A DNA stretch of 64,000 nucleotides. It comes from Tropicimonas sp. IMCC6043 (GTDB lineage: Bacteria > Pseudomonadota > Alphaproteobacteria > Rhodobacterales > Rhodobacteraceae). The notes beneath the pieces were generated by a model. That model saw only the letters and a list, made by a program, of their open reading frames with translations, was not told the origin of the DNA and did no database searches. Shown here in pieces: positions 37,243-45,720 of this stretch. Location: positions 1 to 64,000 of the forward strand of contig NZ_SELO01000024.1 in the NCBI RefSeq assembly GCF_004146235.1, written 5' to 3'. Both the position numbers and the translations under genes were made by a program. Every line of letters begins with the position of its first letter. The first letter of the stretch is position 1.

Positions 37243-37577
37243 ACCACGCCTTCGGGAAAGATGTGGCCCGCCCCGCCCAAGGGGAGCGACTTGTCCCAGG
37301 TGACCTCCTCCAGCCGCAGCGTCCGATAGAGATGCGGGAAAAGCGCGCCACCCCGCGACGGCTCCCATTTCAGCGCCTCACCGAGCGCCTCGGCCTTCAC
37401 GGCCACCAGCACAAGATCCGGCTCATCGGCGAAATGCTTCTCGGCGGTGCCCGTGACCTGCGCGGCGGTCGAGAAATGGATGAAGCCGTCTTCGAGGTCC
37501 ACGGGCGCACCCGCGGTTTCGCCGGCATCGCGGAAGGCCTCCCATTCCGGGCGGCGGAGTATCTTGTAGATCAGCAT
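37239..37577 (-). CDS. DUF952 family protein
   Basis: A 112-residue protein of the DUF952 family: [25 protein letters not shown] and FPHLYRTL are the typical blocks, and the conserved HFS and HLY histidines are present. Structures of the family look like ADP-ribosyl-binding or glutaminyl-cyclase-like folds, but the activity is unknown. It commonly stands before pyrD in Rhodobacterales, and here shares a four-base overlap with it. Confidence 0.88.
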   Translation of the reverse strand: MLIYKILRRPEWEAFRDAGETAGAPVDLEDGFIHFSTAAQVTGTAEKHFADEPDLVLVAVKAEALGEALKWEPSRGGALFPHLYRTLRLEEVTWDKSLPLGGAGHIFPEGVV

Positions 37578-37717
37578 GCAGGCGATGTGCCCCGCCGCGC
37601 GGGCTGGGTCAAGCGCCTGTCACGATCCCGTTTCCCGGCATCGATAGAAAGACTCGAAGGGTTTGACGCCGGAGCCGAAGCCCGACACTCTTTGCGCCAT
37701 ATAACAGGGAGATTCCG

Positions 37718-39289
37718 ATGTTCGCACGCCTTCTCACTTCGGTCGCCGCGCTCGCCACGATGGCAGGCGCCGCCCAGGCCGATTACACTCTGACCATCCT
37801 GCACACCAACGACTTCCATTCCCGCTTCGAACCGATCAGCAAATACGATTCGGGCTGCTCGGCGGAGGACAATGCCGAGGGCAAGTGCTTCGGCGGCTCC
37901 GCGCGCCTGGTGACGGCCGTGGAAGAGGCCCGCGCCCGCGCCGAGAACCCGGTCCTCTTCGATGGCGGTGATCAGTTCCAGGGCACGCTTTACTATACCT
38001 ATTACAAGGGCAAGATGGCGGCCGAGTTCATGAACAAGCTCGGCTACGACGCGATGACCGTGGGCAACCACGAATTCGACGACGGCCCCGAAGTGCTGCG
38101 CGGATTTGTGGACGCGGTCGATTTCCCGGTCTTGATGTCGAACGCGGACGTAAGCGGTGAACCGCTGCTGAAGGATGCGATCAAGAAGTCCACAGTCATT
38201 GAGCGCAACGGCGAGAAGATCGGATTGATCGGCCTGACGCCTCAGGACACCGCCGAACTCACGATTGGCGGCAGGGATCTGACCTTCACCGACCCCACCC
38301 AAGCCGTTCAGGCCGAAGTCGACAAGCTGACGGCTGAAGGGATCAACAAGATCATCGTTCTCAGTCACTCGGGATATCTGGTGGATCAGGCAGTCGCCGC
38401 GAACACGACGGGCGTGGATGTGATCGTTGGCGGACATGACAATACGTATCTGTCCAACGTGTCCGAGAATGCGAAGGGGCCATATCCCACCATGGTCGGC
38501 GACACGGCCATCGTGCAGGCCTATGCCTATGGCAAGTTCCTCGGCGAGCTGAAGGTGGTTTTCGACGACGAGGGCAAGGTGATCTCTGCCGAGGGTGAGC
38601 CGCTCATCATGGATGCCTCGGTTGCCGAGAATCCTGAGGCTGTCGCCCGCATCGCCGAGCTCGCCAAGCCGCTCGACGAGATCCGCAACAAGGTGGTTGC
38701 CGAGACGTCCGAGGCGATCGAGGGCTCCCGCGAAGTCTGCCGTGCCATGGAATGCCCGATGGGCAACCTCGTGGCCGACGCGATGCTCGACCGGGTGAAG
38801 GACCAGGGTGTCACCATCGCAATCGCCAATGGTGGCGGCCTGCGTGCCTCGATCGATGCCGGAGAGGTGACGATGGGCGAGGTGCTGACCGTGCTGCCCT
38901 TCCAGAACACGCTCTCGACCTTCGAGGTCACCGGCCAGACCGTGATCGACGCGCTGGAGAACGGCGTGAGCGAGGTCGAGGAAGGCGGCGGTCGCTTCCC
39001 GCAGGTCGCCGGGATTAAGTTCACCTGGGATCCGGCCGCCGAGCCCGGCTCCCGGGTCGTCGAGGTGATGGTCGCCGAGGGCGACGGCTGGGCGCCGATC
39101 GACCCGGCCAAGAGCTACTACCTCGTCTCCAACAACTTCGTCCGCGGTGGCGGCGACGGTTACGCGATGTTCCGCGACGCGAAGAATGCCTATGATTTCG
39201 GCCCCGACCTTGCCGATGTAACGGCCGAATATCTCGCGGAAATGGGGCCCTATAAGCCCTACACGGATGGCCGGATCGCCACCAAGTAG
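37718..39289 (+). CDS. Periplasmic 5'-nucleotidase / 2',3'-cyclic phosphodiesterase family
   Basis: A 523-residue exported enzyme of the UshA/CpdB type. Residues 1-21 are a signal peptide (ARLLTSVAALATMAGAAQA). The metallophosphatase domain follows with LTILHTNDFHSRFEP, FDGGDQFQGTLYY, TVGNHEFDDG, LSHSGYLVDQ and GGHDNTYL; the C-terminal substrate domain has AIANGGGLRASIDAG and the aromatic nucleotide stack region FVRGGGDGYAMF. It dephosphorylates nucleotides in the periplasm for uptake of nucleoside and phosphate. SD AGGGAGA precedes ATG 37718. It diverges from DUF952-pyrD, a nucleotide-metabolism neighbourhood. Confidence 0.92.
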   Translation: MFARLLTSVAALATMAGAAQADYTLTILHTNDFHSRFEPISKYDSGCSAEDNAEGKCFGGSARLVTAVEEARARAENPVLFDGGDQFQGTLYYTYYKGKMAAEFMNKLGYDAMTVGNHEFDDGPEVLRGFVDAVDFPVLMSNADVSGEPLLKDAIKKSTVIERNGEKIGLIGLTPQDTAELTIGGRDLTFTDPTQAVQAEVDKLTAEGINKIIVLSHSGYLVDQAVAANTTGVDVIVGGHDNTYLSNVSENAKGPYPTMVGDTAIVQAYAYGKFLGELKVVFDDEGKVISAEGEPLIMDASVAENPEAVARIAELAKPLDEIRNKVVAETSEAIEGSREVCRAMECPMGNLVADAMLDRVKDQGVTIAIANGGGLRASIDAGEVTMGEVLTVLPFQNTLSTFEVTGQTVIDALENGVSEVEEGGGRFPQVAGIKFTWDPAAEPGSRVVEVMVAEGDGWAPIDPAKSYYLVSNNFVRGGGDGYAMFRDAKNAYDFGPDLADVTAEYLAEMGPYKPYTDGRIATK

Positions 39290-39474
39290 CGCTTCCGAAC
39301 GCAAAGCGACGCTGGGCCGGCCCTGTCGGCCCCGCGCGATCGACTGGCTTCGTTCTACCGGAGCGAAAGGTGCCGCGGTCGCGGCGGCGTGGTTTCGGGC
39401 GATGAGCCGGCGGCCGGTTCGGCCATGTGTCGCGACCGTTTCAGCGCTGAGCCGTCTGGGCTATGCTGCCGCCC

Positions 39475-40143
39475 ATGTGCGGACGCTTCGTCAATCTCCT
39501 GCCCACCGAAGCCATGGCGCGCCTCTTCGAGGCGGTGCCGGGCAACGACCTCCCCGATGGGGAGCGCTATAATATCTGCCCGACCAACATGATCACCACG
39601 GCCGTCTCGGAAGACGGCCAACGGCGCCTGCGCGCCATGCGTTGGGGCTTCCTGCCACACTGGTACAAGACGCCCACCGACGGCCCGCTCATCATCAACG
39701 CGCGCGCCGAGGGCATTGCCACCAAGCCCGCCTTCCGCGAGGCGATCCGCAGTCGCCGCTGCCTAGTTCCCGCCTCGGGCTTCTTCGAATGGACCAAGGG
39801 CGCCGAGGGCGCGCGGCTGCCCTGGTATATCCGCCCCGCGGACGCAGGCCCGATGGTCATGGCCGGTGTCTGGCAGGACTGGGAGCGGGAAGGGGCACGG
39901 ATGACGACGGTCGCCATTGTCACCTGCGCCGCGGGCGGCGGGCTCGAGGCTCTGCACCACCGGATGCCGGTGATCCTCGCGGCCGAGGATTGGCCGCTCT
40001 GGCTCGGCGAGTCGGGGCACGGCGCCGCGGTCCTGATGCGGCCGTCGCCGGAAGGCAGCCTCGCCTGGCACCGGGTCGACCCGGCCGTGAACTCCAATCG
40101 CGCCACCGGTCCGGAGCTGATCGAACCCATGGCCGACGGCTGA
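39475..40143 (+). CDS. HMCES/YedK abasic-site shield protein (SRAP)
   Basis: A 222-residue SOS response-associated peptidase-fold protein. The catalytic cysteine must be residue 2, and MCGRFVNL at 39475 provides it, which fixes the start against the ATG four codons upstream. Other conserved blocks are MRWGFLPHWY, IINARAEGIATKPAFREAI, RCLVPASGFFEW and ALHHRMPVIL (catalytic His). The protein forms a thiazolidine link with abasic sites in single-stranded DNA. No LexA-type box was recognised upstream. Confidence 0.93.
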   Translation: MCGRFVNLLPTEAMARLFEAVPGNDLPDGERYNICPTNMITTAVSEDGQRRLRAMRWGFLPHWYKTPTDGPLIINARAEGIATKPAFREAIRSRRCLVPASGFFEWTKGAEGARLPWYIRPADAGPMVMAGVWQDWEREGARMTTVAIVTCAAGGGLEALHHRMPVILAAEDWPLWLGESGHGAAVLMRPSPEGSLAWHRVDPAVNSNRATGPELIEPMADG

Positions 40144-40206
40144 CGTATTCAAAAACACGCATATACTGCGACCAATCGCGCACCCCTTGCGAAAACGTTT
40201 GCCGAC

Positions 40207-40220
40207 TTGATCGTAATCAA
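40207..40220. promoter_or_regulatory. Perfect FNR/FnrL box (TTGAT-CGTA-ATCAA)
   Basis: The 14-mer TTGATCGTAATCAA matches the FNR/FnrL consensus TTGAT-N4-ATCAA at every defined base. It sits 115 bases before the first gene of the Nfn/Kor operon. In Rhodobacter-type bacteria FnrL activates genes under low oxygen. Its position within a 190-base spacer ahead of an operon of oxygen-sensitive enzymes makes a real site likely; no clear -10 hexamer was assigned. Confidence 0.75.
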
Positions 40221-40334
40221 GGAAGAGAAGCGCTGCATGAATAGCGTCATGCCAGCCGAGTCCGGGCTGTATTCCGTCGCGCACAGTCGCACGACCCCGG
40301 CCTGGACCGCGCGAGCCGAAGGAGGAGCACGCGC

Positions 40335-41282
40335 ATGTCCGACAGCGACACGCATGGGAGCGTCCCGGCAGCAGAGCCGGGGCAGGGGACAACGCGCGCG
40401 GCGCAGGACGGCCGGGCGAGCGGCTTTCCGATCGTTGCGCGAACCGACTTTTCGGAGACGACCTTCCTGCTGGAGATCGAGCATCCGCAGATGGCGCGGG
40501 CGGCGAAGCCGGGTCAGTTCGTCATCGTCATGATAGACGAGCACGGCGAGCGCATCCCGCTGACCATCGCCGATTTCGACCGCGAGAAGGGGACTGTCAC
40601 GCTGGTGATCCAGGCGGTTGGCAAGTCGAGTCGCGAGATGCAGGCGCGCGCGCAGGTTGGCGCGACGCTCTACGGCATCGCCGGCCCGATGGGCATTCCG
40701 AGCGAGGTGTCCCATGCGAAGAAGGTGATCTGCGTTGGCGGCGGCCTCGGCGTGGCGCCGATCTACCCGCAGGCGCGGGCCTTCAAAGAAGCAGGCGCCC
40801 ATGTGATCGGCGTCGTTGGCTTCCGCTCCGCCAATCTCGTCTTCTGGGAAGAGAAGTTCCGCGACGTCTGCGACGAGTTCATCATCTGCACCGATGACGG
40901 GTCGGCCGGCATCAAGGGTATGGTCACCGACGGGATTGCGCAGGCGATCGCGGCGCATGGCGATATCGACGAGGTGGTGGCCATCGGCCCGCCGGTGATG
41001 ATGCGTGCCTGTTCCGAGGCGACCCGACCGCATGGTATAAAGACAATGGTGAGCCTCAACCCGATCATGGTGGATGGAACCGGAATGTGCGGTGGCTGCC
41101 GTGTCCGCGTCGGCGGGCGGATCAAGTTCGCCTGCGTCGACGGACCGGATTTCGACGGCCACGAGGTCGATTACGACGACCTGATGGCGCGGCTGAAGCG
41201 CTACCGGCCGCAGGAGGCCAAGGCCATGGAACGCTGGGACGAGAACTGCCGCATGCTGGCGATGGAAGAGGAGGCCCGCTAG
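40335..41282 (+). CDS. NfnA/sulfide dehydrogenase-type FAD/NAD-binding subunit with [2Fe-2S] site
   Basis: A 315-residue ferredoxin-NADP reductase-type subunit, as in NfnA, SudB and dihydroorotate dehydrogenase electron-transfer subunits. It has an FAD barrel (KPGQFVIVMIDEHGERIPLT), an NAD-binding fold (KKVICVGGGLGVAPIYPQAR, VVAIGPPVMMRA) and a C-terminal cluster motif GTGMCGGCRVRVGG...FACVDGP with the cysteines of a [2Fe-2S] centre. The first ~30 residues are low-complexity. It begins the operon and abuts the NfnB-like gene (stop TAG, then ATG one base on). Likely role: electron exchange between NAD(H) and the NfnB-like partner. Confidence 0.9.
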   Translation: MSDSDTHGSVPAAEPGQGTTRAAQDGRASGFPIVARTDFSETTFLLEIEHPQMARAAKPGQFVIVMIDEHGERIPLTIADFDREKGTVTLVIQAVGKSSREMQARAQVGATLYGIAGPMGIPSEVSHAKKVICVGGGLGVAPIYPQARAFKEAGAHVIGVVGFRSANLVFWEEKFRDVCDEFIICTDDGSAGIKGMVTDGIAQAIAAHGDIDEVVAIGPPVMMRACSEATRPHGIKTMVSLNPIMVDGTGMCGGCRVRVGGRIKFACVDGPDFDGHEVDYDDLMARLKRYRPQEAKAMERWDENCRMLAMEEEAR

Positions 41283-42791
41283 ATGGCACGCAAGACGATC
41301 CGGTCGATCCCGCAGGAACGGGCCTTCATGCCAGTGCTGGACGCCGAGACTCGGGCAACCAATTTCGAAGAGGTCTCGCTCGGGTTCGACGAGGCGAACG
41401 CGCTGGTCGAATGCGAGCGCTGCCTGATGTGCCCCGAACCCGCTTGCGTCGAAGGCTGCCCGGTCGGCATCGACATCCCAGGTTTCATCGCCAGGATGAT
41501 CAAGAAGGACTATCACGGCGCCTGGGAGGTGCTGACGGATTCTACCCTGCTCCCCGCGGTCTGCGGCCGGGTCTGCCCACAGGAGGACCAGTGCGAAGGC
41601 GTCTGCGCAGTGGCCGTGAGCGGCGGGCTGGAGCCGGTCGCCATCGGCAGGCTCGAACGCTGGCTCGGTGACAAGGCGATCGAGAACGGCTGGCACAAGA
41701 AGAGCCATGTCGAGCCCAACCGCTTCCGGATCGGTGTCATCGGATCGGGTCCGGCGAGCATGGCCTGCGCGGCCGATCTCGCCAAGGCGGGCTGCGAGGT
41801 CACGGTCTTCGAGGCGCTGCACGCGCCCGGCGGGGTACTGCGCTACGGCATTCCGGAATTCCGGCTGCCCAACTCGGTCGTGGATGCCGAGATCGGCAAC
41901 ATGAAGGATCTCGGCGTCGAAATCCGCAACAATACGCTGGTCGGTCGGCTCTTCACCGTCGAGCAGATGATGGACGAGATGGGCTATGACGCCGTGTTCA
42001 TCGGCACCGGCGCAGGCACCCCGAAGTTCATGGACATCCCCGGCGAGAACCTCAACGGCGTGCTCTCGGCCAACGAGCTCCTGACCCGCTGCAACCTGAT
42101 GCATGCGGGCGAGTTCCCGAATTTCGACACGCCGCTGGAGATCGGCAAGAAGGTCGCCGTCATTGGCGCCGGCAACACGGCGATGGACGCGATGCGGGTC
42201 TCGCTCCGGCTCGGTGCCGAGGAGGTCCACTGCGTCTACCGGCGCACCGAAGCCGAATGCCCGGCGCGCAAGGAAGAGCTTCACCACGCGCAGGAAGAGG
42301 GGATCGAGTTCCACTGGCTGACCGCGCCGGTCGAGCTTCTGGGGGATGACGCAAACAACGTCCGCGCCATGCGCTGCCAGCGGATGGAGTTGGGCGCGCC
42401 CGACGACTCGGGCCGGCGGCGGCCGGTGCCGATCGAAGGATCGGAATATGAGTTCGAGGCCGACACGGTGGTTTACGCCATCGGCACCTCGCCCAACCCG
42501 ATCCTCGGGCAGACCTCGAAGGTCGGGCTCAACAAATGGGGCTATATCGACACCGACGCGGATCTCGCGACGTCGCTCGCGGGCGTCTACGCGGGCGGCG
42601 ATATCGTCACCGGCGCGGCGACGGTGATCCTCGCCATGGGCGCCGGCCGGCGCGCGGCGACGAGCATCCGCAAGTATCTCGGCATCCGCGACTCGATGGT
42701 GGTCTACGAACCCGAGCGAACGGGCTTCGAGGATACGCTCTTCGGCATCGACATGGCCGAGAAGAACTTCACCCAGCTGCGGCAGATCTAG
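41283..42791 (+). CDS. NfnB/GltD-type NADPH-dependent FAD oxidoreductase
   Basis: A 502-residue flavoprotein of the NfnB (SudA, small-subunit glutamate-synthase-like) type. An N-terminal cluster domain holds Cys44, 47, 50, 55 and 59 (CERCLMCPEPACVEGC) and a second set CGRVCPQEDQCEGVC; then FAD binding (IGVIGSGPASMACAADLAKA) and NADP binding (VAVIGAGNTAMDAM). No glutamate synthase large subunit is nearby, so a GltD role is unlikely. With the preceding gene it would make an Nfn-type complex that couples NADH, NADPH and ferredoxin; in known Nfn this is flavin-based electron bifurcation. Automatic annotations often call such genes gltA or gltD. Confidence 0.9.
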   Translation: MARKTIRSIPQERAFMPVLDAETRATNFEEVSLGFDEANALVECERCLMCPEPACVEGCPVGIDIPGFIARMIKKDYHGAWEVLTDSTLLPAVCGRVCPQEDQCEGVCAVAVSGGLEPVAIGRLERWLGDKAIENGWHKKSHVEPNRFRIGVIGSGPASMACAADLAKAGCEVTVFEALHAPGGVLRYGIPEFRLPNSVVDAEIGNMKDLGVEIRNNTLVGRLFTVEQMMDEMGYDAVFIGTGAGTPKFMDIPGENLNGVLSANELLTRCNLMHAGEFPNFDTPLEIGKKVAVIGAGNTAMDAMRVSLRLGAEEVHCVYRRTEAECPARKEELHHAQEEGIEFHWLTAPVELLGDDANNVRAMRCQRMELGAPDDSGRRRPVPIEGSEYEFEADTVVYAIGTSPNPILGQTSKVGLNKWGYIDTDADLATSLAGVYAGGDIVTGAATVILAMGAGRRAATSIRKYLGIRDSMVVYEPERTGFEDTLFGIDMAEKNFTQLRQI

Positions 42792-42810
42792 AAGAAGGCG
42801 AGGCAGGACA

Positions 42811-44733
42811 ATGACCTCAGACAGCATGGAAGCAGTCGCCGACCCCCGGGCAGACGAGGGTGACGCAGGACGGCCGGCGCGGTCGCGCCCGGCGGAGGTG
42901 CTTCAGGAACATATCGTCGAGATCGTGAGCGACTCGGGCGAAGGCGCGCAGCGCTGCGGCCAGTCGCTGGCGGCGATCGCGGCGCGCTCGGGTATGGGGA
43001 TCTGGACGGTGGAGATCATCCCCGCCGAGATCCAGCCGCCGCCGCGCTCGGTGGCCGGTGCCTCCGGCAACCGCGTACGCATGGCGGCCGGCCCGGTGAC
43101 CAATATCGGCGACCAGGCCGACCTCGTGGTCGCCTTCAACGAGCAGGTGCTGCTCGGCCGGCTCAATGCCGGCGAGATCAAGCCGGGCGCGACGATCCTG
43201 ATCGAGAGCGGCTGGCAGGAGGACATGCATCCCGGCATCGTCGCCTCCTACCTGAAGGTCTGCGCCGATGTGCGCGCGAAGGGCTACAAGCTCTACGAAG
43301 TGCCGATGGGCAAGGAATGCCTGAAGTTCATTCCCGATCCGCGCAAGGGCAAAAACATGTTCGCGCTCGGCATGCTCTGCGCCATCTACTCGCTTGACGA
43401 GGAGGCGGCTCGGGCGCAGGTCCGCTACATCTTCGCCAAGAAGGACCAGCGGATCATCAACGCCAACATCGAGCTGCTCGATGCGGGCCGCGCCTGGGCC
43501 GAGGAAAACCTCGACATCGCCTACCGGATCCCGGCGCCGCCGGTGACCGAACCGCAGGTGGTGATGAACGGCAACGCCGCGCTGGCGCTCGGCACGGTGG
43601 CCTCGGGCATGGAAGTCTGCGCGATGTATCCGATCACGCCGGCGACCTCCGCGAGCCACTACCTCTCGGCGATCTTCGAGAAGGTGGGCTGCGTCGTGCA
43701 CCAGGCGGAGGACGAGATCTCCGCCTGCTGCTTTGCCATCGGCGCCTCCTATGCCGGCAAATGCGCGGTGACGATCACCTCCGGCCCCGGCCTCTCGCTC
43801 AAACAAGAGGCACTCGGCCTCGCGGTGATGTCGGAGATTCCGCTCGTCGTCATCGACGTACAGCGCGGCGGACCCTCGACCGGCCTGCCGACCAAGGTGG
43901 AGCAGGGCGACCTTATGGCCGCGATGTTCGGTACCCATGGCGACGCACCGAAGGTGGTGATGGCGGTGTCCTCGATCGAGGACTGTTTCCACTCGGTCAT
44001 CACCGCGCGGAAGATCGCCGAGACCTTCAACATGGTCGTGGTGATCCTGTCGGATGCCGCCCTTGCGACGGCACAGCAGCCCTTCCGCCGACCGGAGTTC
44101 CGCGCCGACTGGCTGGCGCCGCCGGTCAACCAGAGCGCAGTGCCGGAAGATGCGCACCCCTATGACTGGGACGAGCGCACCGGCATCGCCACCCGCTTCA
44201 TTCCCGGCCAGCCGAACGGCATGCATTGCCTCACCGGGCTTGCGCACGACCGGGACAGCCATGTGGCCTATGATCCGGCGACCAACGAGGAGGGGCTGCT
44301 CAACCGCTCGCGCAAGCTCGCGGCGCTTCAGACAACGCTTCGCCTCGAACCGGTCCACGGCGACGAGGAGGGCGACCTCCTGTTGATCGGCTGGGGATCG
44401 AGCCGCGGCGCGATCCAGGAGGCGGTCGACCGGCTGCGTGCCAAGGGGCACAAGGTCTCTTCGCTGCACCTGAAATTCCTGCAACCGATGGCCTCGGGCA
44501 TCGATACGGTGATGAAGCGGTTCAAGAAGGTGATGACCATCGAGAACAACTGGAACGACCCGCTGTCGGACCCGCTCGTCACCCCCGACAACCGCCGCCT
44601 GTCGCATCTGGCGATGCTCCTGCGCTCGCGCTGGCTGGTCGATGTCGACTGCTGGGGCAATTCGCGCGGACAGCCGCTGAAGCCCGGTGAGATCACCGCC
44701 GCCGCCCTCGCCAAGCTGGGAGAAGTGAAATGA
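42811..44733 (+). CDS. korA: 2-Oxoacid:ferredoxin oxidoreductase, fused gamma-alpha subunit
   Basis: A 640-residue subunit. The N-terminal gamma domain (about 30-230: GGQSLAAIAARSGMGIWTVE-like core with NEQVLLGRL) is fused to the alpha domain (about 245-640), which contains CAMYPITPATSASHYLSAI, AISGPGLSLKQE-like TSGPGLSLKQE and VIDVQRGGPSTGLPTK. This is the KorA/OorA-type architecture of 2-oxoglutarate or branched 2-oxoacid:ferredoxin oxidoreductases. The enzyme turns a 2-oxoacid and CoA into acyl-CoA, CO2 and reduced ferredoxin. The substrate cannot be fixed from motifs. Its stop overlaps the beta-subunit start by four bases. Confidence 0.92.
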   Translation: MTSDSMEAVADPRADEGDAGRPARSRPAEVLQEHIVEIVSDSGEGAQRCGQSLAAIAARSGMGIWTVEIIPAEIQPPPRSVAGASGNRVRMAAGPVTNIGDQADLVVAFNEQVLLGRLNAGEIKPGATILIESGWQEDMHPGIVASYLKVCADVRAKGYKLYEVPMGKECLKFIPDPRKGKNMFALGMLCAIYSLDEEAARAQVRYIFAKKDQRIINANIELLDAGRAWAEENLDIAYRIPAPPVTEPQVVMNGNAALALGTVASGMEVCAMYPITPATSASHYLSAIFEKVGCVVHQAEDEISACCFAIGASYAGKCAVTITSGPGLSLKQEALGLAVMSEIPLVVIDVQRGGPSTGLPTKVEQGDLMAAMFGTHGDAPKVVMAVSSIEDCFHSVITARKIAETFNMVVVILSDAALATAQQPFRRPEFRADWLAPPVNQSAVPEDAHPYDWDERTGIATRFIPGQPNGMHCLTGLAHDRDSHVAYDPATNEEGLLNRSRKLAALQTTLRLEPVHGDEEGDLLLIGWGSSRGAIQEAVDRLRAKGHKVSSLHLKFLQPMASGIDTVMKRFKKVMTIENNWNDPLSDPLVTPDNRRLSHLAMLLRSRWLVDVDCWGNSRGQPLKPGEITAAALAKLGEVK

Positions 44734-45716
44734 CCGCGACAATGACCCAGTGCCTGACGCAGTTGGTCCAGACCGACTACGGCATGACCGACTACCAGAG
44801 CGAGATCGAGCCCCGCTGGTGCACCGGCTGCGGCGACAACGCGATCCTGACGGCGATGCAGCGGCTTTGCCGCGACGAGCAACTCCCGCCGGAGAAGACC
44901 GTCAGCGTCTCGGGCATCGGCTGTGCCTCGCGGCTGCCGCATTACATGAATGCCTATGGTTTCCACGGCATCCATGGCCGCGCGCTGCCGATCGCCGAAG
45001 GAATCAAGATCCGCCGCCCCGACCTCTCGGTCTTCGTCACCACAGGCGACGGCGACAACTGTTCGATCGGCGCGGCGCACTGGCTCCACGCGGTGCGCTA
45101 CAACATGAACATGGTGGTCATGCTGCATGACAACCAGGTCTATGGCCTGACCAAGAAACAGGCCTCGCCAACCTCGCCCAAGGGGCTGACGACCAACACC
45201 ACTCCCTTCGGCGCCGCGCTCAATCCGCTGAACCCGCTGACGGTGACGCTAGGCATCTCAAACGTCTCCTTCGTGGCCCAGGTGGTCGACTGGATTCCGG
45301 AGCTGCTCTACGAGGTCCTGCACATGGCCTACAAGCACAAGGGCTTCTCCTTCATCCGCATCCTGCAGCGCTGCCCGAACTTCATGGACCACCATTTCGA
45401 CAACTGGATGCAGGACCCGGCACGCACCCGGATCCTGACCCATTCGGACGGTCTGCGCCTGAAGCCGGAGCTGTCCCGGGTCTACAAGAAGCAGGAGACG
45501 CATGACCCGCTCGACATGCCGCGTGCCCTGGCGCTGGCGGCGCTGACCGACGAGGTGCCGGTCGGCATTCTCTACAAGAACCCCGAAGTGCCCTGCTACG
45601 ACGAGCTGCGGGCCGGCGAGCGCCCCTCGACCCCGTCGCTGGTCGAGACGGTGCTCAACGAGGAGTTCGACAAGGTCGGCATCTGGCCGGCAGAGACGGC
45701 GGAGGCCGGGAGATAG
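44730..45716 (+). CDS. korB: 2-Oxoacid:ferredoxin oxidoreductase, beta subunit (TPP)
   Basis: A 328-residue TPP-binding subunit. RWCTGCGD (Cys31, Cys34) opens the cluster-binding part, SGIGCASRLPHYMNAYGFHG follows, and the TPP motif runs from GDGDNCSIG to NQVYGLTKKQASPTSPKG. These are the hallmark blocks of KorB/OorB proteins; a further conserved cysteine lies in LQRCPNF. With the gamma-alpha protein it completes an oxygen-sensitive CoA-dependent 2-oxoacid dehydrogenase. It lies four bases before the large ferredoxin-fusion gene. Confidence 0.93.
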   Translation: MTATMTQCLTQLVQTDYGMTDYQSEIEPRWCTGCGDNAILTAMQRLCRDEQLPPEKTVSVSGIGCASRLPHYMNAYGFHGIHGRALPIAEGIKIRRPDLSVFVTTGDGDNCSIGAAHWLHAVRYNMNMVVMLHDNQVYGLTKKQASPTSPKGLTTNTTPFGAALNPLNPLTVTLGISNVSFVAQVVDWIPELLYEVLHMAYKHKGFSFIRILQRCPNFMDHHFDNWMQDPARTRILTHSDGLRLKPELSRVYKKQETHDPLDMPRALALAALTDEVPVGILYKNPEVPCYDELRAGERPSTPSLVETVLNEEFDKVGIWPAETAEAGR

Positions 45717-45720
45717 GCAG

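Noticed and set aside
37610-37640. A possible PHO box (CTGTCAC plus four bases plus a second heptamer) before the 5'-nucleotidase gene
   Set aside because: Only the first half resembles CTGTCAT; the second matches about three of seven bases.
41283-42791. Naming this gene gltD (glutamate synthase small subunit)
   Set aside because: No large GltB subunit nearby; its NfnA-like partner and the Kor genes point to an Nfn/Sud-type oxidoreductase.
42817-44742. A 641-codon minus-strand frame opposite the Kor alpha gene, and similar long ones at 45655-47820, 40149-42827 and 37571-39304
   Set aside because: Shadows of real genes in high-GC DNA; residue composition rich in Arg, His, Gly and no ribosome sites or motifs.
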